A DNA stretch of 64,000 nucleotides from Fusobacteria bacterium ZRK30 (GTDB taxonomy: Bacteria > Fusobacteriota > Fusobacteriia > Fusobacteriales > Fusobacteriaceae). Numbering within the stretch: the first letter of the stretch is position 1; every line of letters begins with the position of its first letter. The notes below the pieces were generated by a model, which did not search any database, was not told the DNA's origin, and worked only from the letters and a program-made list of their open reading frames with translations. The stretch spans positions 1,612,001-1,676,000 of the forward strand of contig CP102405.1 in NCBI GenBank assembly GCA_024628785.1. The letters are read 5' to 3'. This document shows, one piece after another, positions 16,817-26,130 of the stretch. A program made the translations under genes and the position numbers.

Positions 16817-18013
16817 TTAAGGTCTTAAAGTTGACAACCACTCTAAATCTACATCTTCATCATAATCGATTCCATCTGCTTCAAAACCATTTAAATTCAT
16901 GAAATATTTCTTATATAATTTAAAGTCACATAACTCTTTAAAGTTTTCTTCTGTAATATCCTTGTATATATTTACACTTTTCTCTTGGATATCATCACTT
17001 AGTTCCCAAGAGTCCGGTCTCATTCTACCTTTTGCATCAAAATTAGGCGAATCTCCATAGATCATGTCAGCAAGAAGCCTATGAGTGTGTTCCATACACG
17101 GCTCCTCCTGTCCCTGTTCTGCCATAACTTTGAACAGTACAGAAGCATAGATAGAAAAACACGGAATAAATGCACTGGCCTTTGTGGTGATAGCTCTATT
17201 GACAGAAGTATACACTTCACCGCCCAGCTTCTCACTAACCAAAGTATTTAACTTTATAGCACTATCTTCTAAATGTTCCTTTGCTCTACCAATAGTTCCA
17301 TCTCTATATACTGCACGGGTTATATCTCCGCCGATATATGAATAAGCAACACTTTTAAAACCGTCATTACAAACACCTTCATCCACTAAAGCATTAACCC
17401 AGTGACTCCAGTCTTCTCCACCCATAACTTTTACAGTATTTGCGATCTCTTCCTCTGTTGCTGAGTCAACACTTAAATACTCGATCTCTTCTTTTTGAAT
17501 ATTTAATGTATATCCACCAAACTCTTCATTTATAGGTTTGATACAAGATCTATGAACAACTCCAGTGTCGGGGTCTTGTCTTACTCCAGAAGCGACACTA
17601 TATATTAGAAGGTCTATCTTCCCTCCAAATTCATCCTTTATATATTCAATAACTTCTTTTCTCATGTCATGGGAAAAAGCATCCCCAATAAAGTTTTTAG
17701 CAACTAAGCCTTCTTTTTCTGCGGCTTCTTTAAACCATATATTGTTATACCAACCAGCACTTCCAACTTTTTTTTCTGATCCTTCTTTTTCAAATGAAAC
17801 ACCAATGGTATCAGATTTACTTCCACCAAATGCTAATGAAATTCTAGTAGATAATCCATATCCTGAAGACGCTCCTAAAATTAGTACTTTTTTCGCACCT
17901 TCATACTGCTTACTATTTTTTGCTACCTTAATTTGATCTTCAACTATTTTTTTACATCCCATGGGATGGCAGTTTAGAGCTAAACTTCCTCTTACTCTTG
18001 GTTTAATTATCAT
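16817..18013 (-). CDS. fabV: FabV-type trans-2-enoyl-CoA/ACP reductase
   Basis: 398-aa NADH-dependent enoyl reductase of the FabV/Ter family, which reduces trans-2-enoyl-CoA or -ACP (for example crotonyl-CoA to butyryl-CoA) without flavin. Visible motifs are IIKPRVRGSLALNCHPMGC, the nucleotide-binding VLILGASSGYGLSTRI and the Tyr-x8-Lys active site in YRDGTIGRAK. Length equals the family. It may serve fatty acid synthesis or butyrate-type fermentation; which one cannot be settled from the sequence. It is monocistronic. A Rex-like half-conserved site lies about 105 bp upstream, which would fit an NADH-consuming reductase. Confidence 0.93.
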   Translation of the reverse strand: MIIKPRVRGSLALNCHPMGCKKIVEDQIKVAKNSKQYEGAKKVLILGASSGYGLSTRISLAFGGSKSDTIGVSFEKEGSEKKVGSAGWYNNIWFKEAAEKEGLVAKNFIGDAFSHDMRKEVIEYIKDEFGGKIDLLIYSVASGVRQDPDTGVVHRSCIKPINEEFGGYTLNIQKEEIEYLSVDSATEEEIANTVKVMGGEDWSHWVNALVDEGVCNDGFKSVAYSYIGGDITRAVYRDGTIGRAKEHLEDSAIKLNTLVSEKLGGEVYTSVNRAITTKASAFIPCFSIYASVLFKVMAEQGQEEPCMEHTHRLLADMIYGDSPNFDAKGRMRPDSWELSDDIQEKSVNIYKDITEENFKELCDFKLYKKYFMNLNGFEADGIDYDEDVDLEWLSTLRP

Positions 18014-18119
18014 GTTTATTAAACACCTCCGTCTGATTAGTTTATCATAATATTTACTATATTTACAAGGTAATTTATAATATCCACCTTATTAAATTAC
18101 TGTTGTAATTTAATAATTC

Positions 18120-18137
18120 TTGTTAATTTTGTAACTA
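18120..18137 (-). promoter_or_regulatory. Weak Rex-like site upstream of fabV
   Basis: TTGTTAATTTTGTAACTA has a perfect left half of the Rex form TTGTTAAN4TTAACAA and two mismatches in the right half. It lies 107 bp upstream of the fabV start. It is supported only by resemblance to the two stronger sites at 9079 and 12791 and by the NADH link of the enzyme. Confidence 0.35.
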
Positions 18138-18424
18138 AAGCCCTATAAATATTTACTTTTTTCTAAAATGGTTACTTTTGTTGAGTTTAGAGAAGGTTAA
18201 CCGCTGCCTTCCCGCCTTTGGCGGACAGACGTATTAGCGTGAAGAACGTATCATAGGTATAGGATAAATTTAAAAGTATTTATAATTTTGATTTTTAAAA
18301 GCTATATACTTTTATAGGAATATATAGTTATAATTAGTAAGGTATAATATAGGTATACACACAAATAACTATAAATCCTACCATATAGCATAGATGAAAA
18401 AATTGGAATGAGGAGTTGGTAAAA
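18138..18424. other. Intergenic region with a GC-rich hairpin between fabV and yihY-like gene
   Basis: AT-rich spacer holding one GC-rich block near 18208-18240. It contains CCCGCCTTTGGCGGACAG, a short CCGCC/GGCGG hairpin with a 3-nt loop. A TATAAT at 18343-18348 could be the -10 of the downstream gene. There is no ORF of note. The block is compositionally foreign to its surroundings. Confidence 0.4.
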
Positions 18425-19690
18425 ATGAAATTAACTATAAAAAAATTTATACAGGGTATAAGGAAACAGATCAGTCAGAGTAATAAATTGATCTTTAAAA
18501 TACTAAAGTTGATCTTATTTACATTTGAAAATTATAAAAAAAGCAGATCAGACCTATGGTCATCTGCACTGACATTTTATTCCCTCCTTACTATTGTTCC
18601 TGTAATAGCCATAGCCTTTGTCGTTACCAGGGGCTTTGGAGTGGAAAAATTAATAAAAGATGAATTATATAAAACCTTTTTCTTACAGGATGAAATTTTG
18701 GATCAAATATTGATTTTTTCCCAGAGGACTTTGGAAAATACCAAGGGAGAATTGATAGCAGGTACAGGAATTTTATTTTTGATCTGGTCGGTCATAAAGA
18801 TATTTTCTGCAGTGGAAAAATCATTTAATGAAATATGGAAGGTACAGGAATCCAGGAGTTTTGTAAGAAAACTCACCGATTATATGTCACTAATATTTTT
18901 ATTCCCATTGATTGTAGTCCTATCTAACGGACTCTCAGCAATCCTACAGATTTTTATATTAAAGATATATCCAGGATTGATAGAGGTCTTAAATTTTATT
19001 CCACAGGTCCTTATTATAATATTTTTTACCCTCATATATTTAATTATTCCAAATACAAAGGTAAAATTGTCCACAGCATTTATAGCAGGGGTATTTTCAG
19101 GAGTTGTCTTTCAGATAACGCAATCTATCTTTATCCACCTCCAGGTCAGCTTATTAAACTACAATGCTATCTATGGAAGTTTTTCCCTTATACCTATATT
19201 TATAATGTGGCAGAAAATAGTGTGGTTTATCATCTTATTGGGGGCTCATCTCTCCTTTATCATACAAAATTCCTATAAATATTCTTACACTATAAATGAG
19301 ATAAATTTAAATTTTTCCTCCAAAAGAGATATATCTATTATATGTATATACTACCTTGTAAAAAACTATGAGGAAAATAAACCGCCCATGAGTACCAATG
19401 AACTATCCCACAAACTGGGGATAGCCATAGGAGTGACCCAGGACATCCTCAATATGCTGGCAAAATCAAACTTTATAGTGGAGATAGTCACATCCAGCGA
19501 TGAAAGAAAATATAAACTCTCTAAAAATATAGATATTCTCTCTATTGGATATATTATCTCCGAGATTACAGAGATAGGATATAGTCAGAAGGTAGGAGAT
19601 GAATCCAAAGATATCTTGGAAAAAATAGAAAGCGCTATAGAAAATTTTCAATATGACCTACTATTAAAGGATATAGGCCCAAATAGTTAA
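18425..19690 (+). CDS. YihY/BrkB-family inner membrane protein with C-terminal winged-helix-like domain
   Basis: 421-aa integral membrane protein. The family N-terminal signature SRSDLWSSALTFYSLLTIVPVIA is split here as RSDLWSSALTFYSLL plus TIVPVIAIAF. About six hydrophobic segments follow, with the family segment YNAIYGSFSLIPIFIMW. After about residue 300 comes a soluble tail, STNELSHKLGIAIGVTQDILNMLAKSNFIVE, which looks like a winged helix-turn-helix and is found in many YihY homologues. Function is unproven; the old 'ribonuclease BN' name does not apply. ATG at 18425 is preferred, 9 nt from GAGGAG, over a TTG at 18416. It is monocistronic. Confidence 0.82.
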   Translation: MKLTIKKFIQGIRKQISQSNKLIFKILKLILFTFENYKKSRSDLWSSALTFYSLLTIVPVIAIAFVVTRGFGVEKLIKDELYKTFFLQDEILDQILIFSQRTLENTKGELIAGTGILFLIWSVIKIFSAVEKSFNEIWKVQESRSFVRKLTDYMSLIFLFPLIVVLSNGLSAILQIFILKIYPGLIEVLNFIPQVLIIIFFTLIYLIIPNTKVKLSTAFIAGVFSGVVFQITQSIFIHLQVSLLNYNAIYGSFSLIPIFIMWQKIVWFIILLGAHLSFIIQNSYKYSYTINEINLNFSSKRDISIICIYYLVKNYEENKPPMSTNELSHKLGIAIGVTQDILNMLAKSNFIVEIVTSSDERKYKLSKNIDILSIGYIISEITEIGYSQKVGDESKDILEKIESAIENFQYDLLLKDIGPNS

Positions 19691-19752
19691 AAATATGTAT
19701 TTTAAATAAATATTCTGAGCATTCCTTGTTATTTTATAAAAACAAACTAAAA

Positions 19753-19788
19753 AACCACACTCTTGGTACTATTGACCTGAGTGTGGTT
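19753..19788. terminator. Bidirectional terminator
   Basis: AACCACACTC pairs with GAGTGTGGTT, with T runs on both strands. It sits between the convergent yihY-like and efflux permease genes and can end both transcripts. Confidence 0.85.
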
Positions 19789-19835
19789 TTTTCCCTATGT
19801 TATATAAAGTTTATTTTAGGGAGTCCAGTGTTATT

Positions 19836-21059
19836 TTATTCGTTTCTCAAAGCATCGATAGGATTTAACATAGAGGCCTGCCTGGCCGGGTAAACCCCGA
19901 AAATAAGTCCGATTAAAGTTGAAATGATCACTGAAATTAATACAATTGCAGGGGAAACAATAGGTGAGATATTTATAAAATATCCTATGATATTAGATAT
20001 TATATAACCTGTGACAATTCCCAGCCCACCGCCTACTAGTGATAGGATGATAGACTCTGTCAAAAATTGAAATAGGATATCTCTGCTTTGAGCTCCAATA
20101 GCTTTCCTGATCCCTATCTCCTTTATCCTTTCGGTCACACTGACAAGCATTATATTCATAACTCCGATTCCTCCTACAAAAAGAGAGATCCCGGCAACAA
20201 ACAGGATAAATATATTTAGTGTTTCTAAAATACTTTTTAATTCACTTCCCCTGGGAACTTTTTCCTCATAGTCATAGATATTAGAATGATTTCTAGATTC
20301 TAACTGCTGAATTACCCTTATAAGGATATCTTTTCCCATAAGGGGGTCTTCTGGCATAACTATAAGGGTTTCGTAATCTTTTGTACCCTTTATCCTTTCC
20401 ATCTGAGCCAGGGGGATCCTGGTAAAGGTCGGCATCATCCTGGATAAACCAATTTCATTCATGGCAGAATCCGGATGCTGAAACACTCCTACAATGACAA
20501 ATTCTTTTACTTTCTTTAAAGATCGAAATTCCAGACTTATCTTCTTCCCTAAGGGTGATTCTGAATTAAATAGTTTTTTTGCCGTAAGATGATCGATTAC
20601 AATAACAGGGGAACCTTCTTCATATTCAATACTTAAAATAGGTCTTCCATCTATATAGTTTACCCTGTCTACTTTTTCAAAATCAGGAGTAGTAGAATAA
20701 ACAAGAGCCATCCTTTTGATATCCGGTCCAGTCTTATTTTTAATTGAGATCCTTTCACGTATACTAGGTGTTATGGCCTCTATCCCGTCTATATTATATT
20801 TAATATCTTTAATGTCTTCCATGTCTAGTGAGTAGATATTTTTATATTCATCGGCATCGGTATCTACATTTATTTCATAGACACCAAACCCGCTATTAGC
20901 TAAATTTCCGGTGATTTTTTTCTCTCCTCCCTTACCAATGGCAGACATTGCTATTACTGAAGATATTCCAATAATTATTCCTAGCATAGTTAGAAGGGAT
21001 CTCATCTTATTACCTATTAAAGACTGAATTGAACTTTTAAATATCTCTATAAAATTCAT
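19836..21059 (-). CDS. MacB-type ABC transporter permease
   Basis: 407-aa FtsX/MacB-family permease. The first membrane segment is at the N-terminus (NKMRSLLTMLGIIIGISSVIA). A large extracytoplasmic MacB-PCD-type domain follows, up to about residue 270, and then three C-terminal membrane segments with the family mark RIKEIGIRKAIGAQ. The ATPase is encoded separately just upstream and overlaps by 23 nt. With the adaptor and TolC-type genes it forms a four-gene tripartite efflux operon, probably exporting a drug, peptide or lipid-like substrate; the substrate cannot be told from sequence. Confidence 0.9.
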   Translation of the reverse strand: MNFIEIFKSSIQSLIGNKMRSLLTMLGIIIGISSVIAMSAIGKGGEKKITGNLANSGFGVYEINVDTDADEYKNIYSLDMEDIKDIKYNIDGIEAITPSIRERISIKNKTGPDIKRMALVYSTTPDFEKVDRVNYIDGRPILSIEYEEGSPVIVIDHLTAKKLFNSESPLGKKISLEFRSLKKVKEFVIVGVFQHPDSAMNEIGLSRMMPTFTRIPLAQMERIKGTKDYETLIVMPEDPLMGKDILIRVIQQLESRNHSNIYDYEEKVPRGSELKSILETLNIFILFVAGISLFVGGIGVMNIMLVSVTERIKEIGIRKAIGAQSRDILFQFLTESIILSLVGGGLGIVTGYIISNIIGYFINISPIVSPAIVLISVIISTLIGLIFGVYPARQASMLNPIDALRNE

Positions 21060-21771
21060 GATCTATTACCTCGTTTTTTATTAATTTCCCATCATGGAAT
21101 CGAATAATCCTTTTACAGTTTGCTCCTACATTATCCTCATGGGTAACCATAACTATAGTAGCTCCTTCACGATTTAGTTTTTTAAAGATCTCTATGATCT
21201 CTGCTTCAGATACAGAATCTAAATTTCCGGTAGGTTCATCTGCCATAATAATCTCAGGATTTACAACTAAGGCCCTTGCAATGGCAACTCTCTGACGCTG
21301 TCCCCCTGATAACTCATTAGGTTTATGGTTAGCCCTGTTTTCCAAACCGACACTTTTTAAAGCCTCTAAAGCTCTTTTCTTTCTAATCTTTGCGTGGATT
21401 CCGCTGTAAACCAGTGGGAGAGCTACATTTTCCCAGGATTTTAATTTAGGCAGTAAGTTAAAAGACTGAAATACAAATCCTATTTTTTTATTTCTAACTT
21501 GTGCTAGTTGATTATCGTTTAAATTAGATGTATCGATCCCATCTAATTTATAGGTTCCAGATGTAGGAGTGTCCAGGCAGCCTAAGATATTCATCATGGT
21601 AGATTTCCCACTGCCACTATGTCCCATGATAGCTACAAATTCACCATTTTTTATGGTGTAGGAAACATCATCTAATGCTTTTAATGTAAGATCTCCGGTT
21701 CGGTATATTTTATCTAACCTGGTTATCTCAATGACAGTCTCCCTATCACTGTAATTTATAAGACTATTCAT
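21037..21771 (-). CDS. MacB-type ABC transporter ATP-binding protein
   Basis: 244-aa ATPase of the LolD/MacB group. Walker A is GHSGSGKST, the Q-loop segment is FVFQSFNLLPKL, the signature is LSGGQRQRVAIARAL, and Walker B is IIMADEPTG followed by NLDS. It powers the separate permease encoded downstream. The start overlaps the adaptor stop by one base and the end overlaps the permease start by 23 nt, so the genes are tightly coupled. Domain order matches stand-alone MacB-type ATPases rather than the fused E. coli MacB. Confidence 0.93.
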   Translation of the reverse strand: MNSLINYSDRETVIEITRLDKIYRTGDLTLKALDDVSYTIKNGEFVAIMGHSGSGKSTMMNILGCLDTPTSGTYKLDGIDTSNLNDNQLAQVRNKKIGFVFQSFNLLPKLKSWENVALPLVYSGIHAKIRKKRALEALKSVGLENRANHKPNELSGGQRQRVAIARALVVNPEIIMADEPTGNLDSVSEAEIIEIFKKLNREGATIVMVTHEDNVGANCKRIIRFHDGKLIKNEVIDHEFYRDI

Positions 21772-22883
21772 TAACTTTCACCCTGGCCTTTATTTTTGCC
21801 CCTGCCGCTTCTTGTTTTAACCTCCTGACCGTTTTCCAAAGCAGTATAAGGATTTTTTAGAATTGAAATATCATCCTCTAAATTATCTACTGCAACCATA
21901 CTGCTGTTACTGTCCTTTATACTGATATAGTTTTTCCTTATTTTCTTTTCAGCATTTAAAATAAATACATAGTAACCCTTTTCATCCTCTAAAACAGAAA
22001 CTCTCGGAATTGAAACAACCCCATCTATGGAACTTACAACTATATCTACCGAGGAATTGAATCCTGGCCTAAGTTCCTCTGGTAAATTTTCTATAGTGAT
22101 CTCCACCTCTACATAAGCCTCAGTATCACTTGTAGTGGAACTGTTGTTGTTATTGGAAGAATTTGATGCTGTAGCAGAGGAAAGAGTCGATATCTTACTG
22201 ACAACTCCATGAAATTCCTCCTGATAGGCATCTGGCCTGATTTTTACATCTTGCCCAAGGGATATACCGTGGATACTGTACTCCGGTACATTGGCAACTA
22301 CAATAAGATCTGAAAGATCGGCTACCTCGAAGAGTTCTACTTCGGTGTTTACTCTGTAATTGGCCTCTGCAATCATAGATATGATTGTTCCGTCAAAGGG
22401 ACTTTTAATTTCATCTAACATCTTAGACAGTTCCTCTTGGAGGCCCTCTATATCTAGTTTAGATTTTTTTATATCAAACTCTAGATCCTCTATTTCCACC
22501 TGGGAAGATCCTCCTACCTCAAACATAGAAACAGCATTTTTCAGATTTCTCTCTAATTTTTTTAGATTTATTTGCTCTTTTTTCAAATTTCTGATAACAG
22601 TATTTTTGTCCTCTGGGTCAAATGTCATGATAATCTCACCTTTTTTTACATAATCACCGGCACTATAAAAAACTTCATCTACCTTGAGGGGCCTATCAGC
22701 ATATACGAGCTTTGTATCCCTTGCCTGTACTACTCCATCAGCTTCTACTATCTTTTTGAATGTAGATTTTTTTACGCTGAATACCTGGTATTTCGGGGAG
22801 ACATCTTTATTTTGATTATTTTTATAATAGACTCCTCCTCCTATCAATACCACAGCTATCAGCCCTGCAATAATTTTTTTCAT
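21771..22883 (-). CDS. MacA/HlyD-type periplasmic adaptor protein
   Basis: 370-aa membrane fusion protein. One N-terminal anchor (MKKIIAGLIAVVLIGGGVYY) is followed by a split lipoyl-type domain and a coiled-coil hairpin (about residues 100-150, Lys/Glu/Leu-rich). A beta-barrel domain comes next, with an Asn/Ser-rich loop near residue 240. The last 20 residues are strongly charged. It should bridge the MacB-like transporter to the TolC-type channel. ATG at 22883 follows AGGAGGTAAG; an earlier in-frame ATG at 22907 lies inside the tolC-like gene and lacks an SD. Confidence 0.9.
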   Translation of the reverse strand: MKKIIAGLIAVVLIGGGVYYKNNQNKDVSPKYQVFSVKKSTFKKIVEADGVVQARDTKLVYADRPLKVDEVFYSAGDYVKKGEIIMTFDPEDKNTVIRNLKKEQINLKKLERNLKNAVSMFEVGGSSQVEIEDLEFDIKKSKLDIEGLQEELSKMLDEIKSPFDGTIISMIAEANYRVNTEVELFEVADLSDLIVVANVPEYSIHGISLGQDVKIRPDAYQEEFHGVVSKISTLSSATASNSSNNNNSSTTSDTEAYVEVEITIENLPEELRPGFNSSVDIVVSSIDGVVSIPRVSVLEDEKGYYVFILNAEKKIRKNYISIKDSNSSMVAVDNLEDDISILKNPYTALENGQEVKTRSGRGKNKGQGES

Positions 22884-22884
22884 C

Positions 22885-24129
22885 TTACCTCCTATACTGT
22901 ATCTCATATATAAATGCAGTCAATTCATTCTCTTTCTTTTCCAATTCTATGGAGTTTATAATATAATCTTCGTACTTTTCTATATAGTTTATATAGGTTT
23001 CATTTCCCTGTTCGTAGTTTAACTTATACATCTTATATGTCATCTCGTCCACTTCTTTTTGGAGCTTTAGATTAGTAACCTCTTTTAGGAGGGAGTTATA
23101 CCGATTAAAATATTCGTTTTTTAAATTCTCCAGACTTTTTTCGAGCTTTTTCTTCTCCATTTCCAGACGTTCTTTTTCCACCTCATAGGTAGCTGTGGTA
23201 TTGTCATATTCAAATAAAGTTTTATCTATACTAAGTCTTACCAGCCATCCGTCATTTTTTACATCATAAAAAGTTCCTGCATTGAGGTCGGGCCAACTGG
23301 TGCTATAAGCCGAATATTTTTTATCTTCTTCGACCTTATCTATGGATAATTCTACATTCTCCAATGATCTGTCACCAATATTATTGATGTCACTGGTATA
23401 TAATTTTTCTAATCTAGAATATTTAATGTCAGAATAAATTTTGAGATTAAATACTGTTTCAAAAGTTTTTTCTATTTGAATCAGATCAAGGTTTAGCTGT
23501 TCTATATCATTATTTAAGTTTTTTAAACGCATCTTTGAATATTTATAGTCCAACCTGGAAGATTGCCCTGTATTAAATCCTCTTTCCAGTTTAACAGCAT
23601 CTGCTTCTAGACTTGGCAGCAGTCCTTTCTTTAATTTCAATTCCAGCCTTGTATCCATAAGGGTTTTATAGGTATCAATAAGTGATAGAATCTCTCCTTC
23701 CATCCGCTGATCTTCAAAGTTTAATCTCATCACTTCATCGATGGTAAACAGGTTTCTATTATATTTCCTGTCTCCATAAAAAATATCCTTTAAGTTTTTT
23801 TCTAAACCGACCAACTGTTTGTTTTCCCCATTGTACTCCTCATCATACTCACCTTCATATTTAAAAAAATCATATGAAGCAGATACTAGTCCACTAGATC
23901 TTTCCCCATTGGTATCATCTGTGAATTTTCCGCTTCCCTTCAGATCGATACCGTCTCTGTCTATCCGTTCTATCTTTTTATTATCTATGGACAGTTGTTT
24001 TTGTTCTAAAGTACGATATTTTGCAGAATAACCATTTTGTTCCAGCTGTAAGACAAGGTCATCCAAGGTCATAGAATAGGATTGAGAGTATGTAAGTAAT
24101 GCCGCTACAAGTAAACCTAGTTTTTTCAA
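22885..24129 (-). CDS. TolC-family outer membrane efflux protein
   Basis: 414-aa outer membrane channel of the TolC family. A signal peptide (MKKLGLLVAALLTYSQSYS) leads into long amphipathic helices, among them LKLKKGLLPSLEADAVKLERG and YNSLLKEVTNLKLQKEVDE, interspersed with strand-like regions, as in the two-repeat TolC fold. It is the first gene of the efflux operon and ends one base before the adaptor start. Sequence similarity to TolC is low, as usual, and the assignment leans on the helical pattern and context. AGGAGG-like SD precedes the ATG. Confidence 0.82.
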   Translation of the reverse strand: MKKLGLLVAALLTYSQSYSMTLDDLVLQLEQNGYSAKYRTLEQKQLSIDNKKIERIDRDGIDLKGSGKFTDDTNGERSSGLVSASYDFFKYEGEYDEEYNGENKQLVGLEKNLKDIFYGDRKYNRNLFTIDEVMRLNFEDQRMEGEILSLIDTYKTLMDTRLELKLKKGLLPSLEADAVKLERGFNTGQSSRLDYKYSKMRLKNLNNDIEQLNLDLIQIEKTFETVFNLKIYSDIKYSRLEKLYTSDINNIGDRSLENVELSIDKVEEDKKYSAYSTSWPDLNAGTFYDVKNDGWLVRLSIDKTLFEYDNTTATYEVEKERLEMEKKKLEKSLENLKNEYFNRYNSLLKEVTNLKLQKEVDEMTYKMYKLNYEQGNETYINYIEKYEDYIINSIELEKKENELTAFIYEIQYRR

Positions 24130-24148
24130 GTTATTTCCCTCCTTTTAT

Positions 24149-24239
24149 AAAAAAAGCAACGTGACGTTGCATCCGGACAAGCACAATTAAGGTTTTTTAT
24201 AATCTTTTATTTCTCCATAAATTTTGTGATCTCCTGGAT
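24149..24239 (+). repeat. Dispersed intergenic repeat, copy 2
   Basis: It opens with the perfect palindrome GCAACGTGACGTTGC (24156-24170), then ATCCGGACAAGCACAATTAA, nearly identical to the copies at 1-61 and 57223-57306. It ends near TTTTGTGATCTCCTGG, related to the end of the 49468 copy. It lies in plus orientation between two minus-strand genes, so orientation is not tied to the neighbouring gene here. Confidence 0.75.
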
Positions 24240-24246
24240 AAAAAAA

Positions 24247-24274
24247 AGCTACCTACTAATTTTAGCAGATAGCT
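24247..24274 (-). terminator. Terminator of the COG2509-type oxidoreductase gene
   Basis: On the minus strand AGCTATCTGCTAA pairs with TTAGTAGGTAGCT (two G-U pairs), followed by a run of eight T. It clearly ends transcription before the repeat and the efflux operon. Confidence 0.85.
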
Positions 24275-24339
24275 CTATTTTTAGTTATTAAAATATACAA
24301 TAGTTTTGTGAAAATCCTGTGAAAAATCTATACAGCGGT

Positions 24340-25917
24340 TTAACTTATTTCTTCAGCGAATATATTATCTACAATCTTTAATCCATCTATGGCAGCACTG
24401 GTTATCCCACCGGCATATCCTGCTCCTTCACCTATTGGGTATAATCCCTTTGTACTGATGGATTCCCCTGCCTCGTTCCTGGTAATCTTCACAGGAGCAG
24501 AAGTTCTTGTTTCAGGCCCTATTAAAAGTGCTTCATTGGATACAAAGTTAGGCATCTTTTTCCATTGGTGGAAAGCTAACTTCATGTTTTTCTTTATTAT
24601 ATCCGGAAAAAATTCATTTAAATTTTCAGATTTCATCCTCATAGGATAACTGCTTTTAGGCAGAGAAGTAGATTTTTTATCTTTTATAAAGTCTACAACT
24701 CTCTGTGCTACTCCTCCATAATTCCCCACAGAGTTATATGCATCTCTCTCTAATTTTTCCTGATATTCCATTCCGCTGAACAGGTGATCACCAAATTCAT
24801 TGGCTTTAATCCCTACTGCAATAGCAGAGTTACTGAACTCTCCATCTCTTTTAGAATAGCTCATTCCATTGACTAAACTTGTATTTTTTTCAGAGGCAGC
24901 ATTTACTATAACTCCTCCTGGGCACATACAGAATGAGAATACCCCTCTGCTCTCTGCCTTGTTGTTATATGTCATACTGTATGTAGCAGCTTCCAGATTT
25001 TCATGATTAGCAAATTTACCATACTGCATCTTATCTATAGCTGCTCTTGGATGTTCTATCCTTGTTCCCATGGCAAATGGTTTATTTTCCATGAATACAC
25101 CATTTTTATAGAGCATCCTATAGGTATCCCTGGCACTGTGACCTATGGCTAAAACTAGATGTTCTATATCTACCCTATCCTTTTTATTATGAGATACTGT
25201 ATCTACACCGATTACTTTATTGTCCTTTATAAGGATATTTTCAACTAAAGTGTCGAAATAAAATGTTCCACCCATTTGTATTATTTTAGATCTCAGATTT
25301 TTTGTTACGACTTTTAAAATATCGGTACCTATATGAGGTTTGTAGTCCCACATAATTTCTTTCTGTGCTCCTAATCCAATTAGAGTTTCAAATACATGGG
25401 TAATGTATTCACTCTTTACACGGGTATTTAGTTTCCCGTCAGAATAAGTACCTGCTCCTCCTTCACCAAACTGGATATTAGAGTTTATATCCAGATCGTC
25501 ATTTGTGTAGAAGTTATCGATAGATCTGTCTCTCTCATCTACTTTTTTCCCACGTTCAAATATAATGGGCTTATACCCATGTTCACATAATCGAAGGGCT
25601 GCAAATAATCCAGCCGGTCCGCTGCCTATTATCCCTATACGTCCTTCTAAATTTTTAGATCTTCTGGGGTTTACCTGCAGGGCCTTTGGTTTAGTTAGCC
25701 ATTTATGTCCCTCTAAATTGATATCTTTCTTAAAAGTTAACTCCAAATTGTATAAAAATTTGATCTGAGTTTTTTTTCTAGAATCAATGGATCTCTTTAT
25801 ATATTCTATATGGATAACGTTGGATAGATCTATCCCTTTTTTTATAAGTTCATTTTTTATAGCATGATCCTGATTTTTTTCTATTGGAATCATTATGTTA
25901 TTAATAACAGCTTTCAT
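24340..25917 (-). CDS. FAD-dependent dehydrogenase of the COG2509 type
   Basis: 525-aa flavoprotein of a conserved but uncharacterised family. The N-terminal 90 residues form a small alpha/beta domain. The FAD site is IGIIGSGPAGLFAALRLCEHG. Family marks QFGEGGAGTYSDGKLNTR, FCMCPGGVIV and the C-terminal YPIGEGAGYAGGITSAA are clear. Length is normal. Function is unknown; homologues are broadly distributed in anaerobes. It is monocistronic with its own terminator, and the SD GAGGTGAGA precedes the ATG. No substrate can be proposed. Confidence 0.88.
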   Translation of the reverse strand: MKAVINNIMIPIEKNQDHAIKNELIKKGIDLSNVIHIEYIKRSIDSRKKTQIKFLYNLELTFKKDINLEGHKWLTKPKALQVNPRRSKNLEGRIGIIGSGPAGLFAALRLCEHGYKPIIFERGKKVDERDRSIDNFYTNDDLDINSNIQFGEGGAGTYSDGKLNTRVKSEYITHVFETLIGLGAQKEIMWDYKPHIGTDILKVVTKNLRSKIIQMGGTFYFDTLVENILIKDNKVIGVDTVSHNKKDRVDIEHLVLAIGHSARDTYRMLYKNGVFMENKPFAMGTRIEHPRAAIDKMQYGKFANHENLEAATYSMTYNNKAESRGVFSFCMCPGGVIVNAASEKNTSLVNGMSYSKRDGEFSNSAIAVGIKANEFGDHLFSGMEYQEKLERDAYNSVGNYGGVAQRVVDFIKDKKSTSLPKSSYPMRMKSENLNEFFPDIIKKNMKLAFHQWKKMPNFVSNEALLIGPETRTSAPVKITRNEAGESISTKGLYPIGEGAGYAGGITSAAIDGLKIVDNIFAEEIS

Positions 25918-26034
25918 CTCTCACCTCGTTAGTTAATTTGTTAATTTTACATATTATTATATCACACTTAAAATAGAATCAATATCTAAAAAATTGTGCT
26001 TTATTTTATATTAAGTATATAAGGGAAGAAAAAA

Positions 26035-26057
26035 AGCCCATAACTTTCGTCGGGCCT
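26035..26057 (-). terminator. Terminator of the SDR gene
   Basis: On the minus strand AAGGCCC pairs with GGGCTTT (one wobble) around a 12-nt loop, followed by a T run. The rest of 25918-26130 shows only AT-rich promoter-like sequence for the COG2509 gene. Confidence 0.65.
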
Positions 26058-26130
26058 TTTGGATTTATTACTCCTATAACATTTAGAATTTGTATCATAG
26101 TATTAAAAAATATAATTTGAATAAATTAAC

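Noticed and set aside
18416-19690. Ribonuclease BN function for the YihY-like gene
   Set aside because: That name was transferred in error to this membrane family; the sequence shows only the membrane domain and a winged-helix-like tail.
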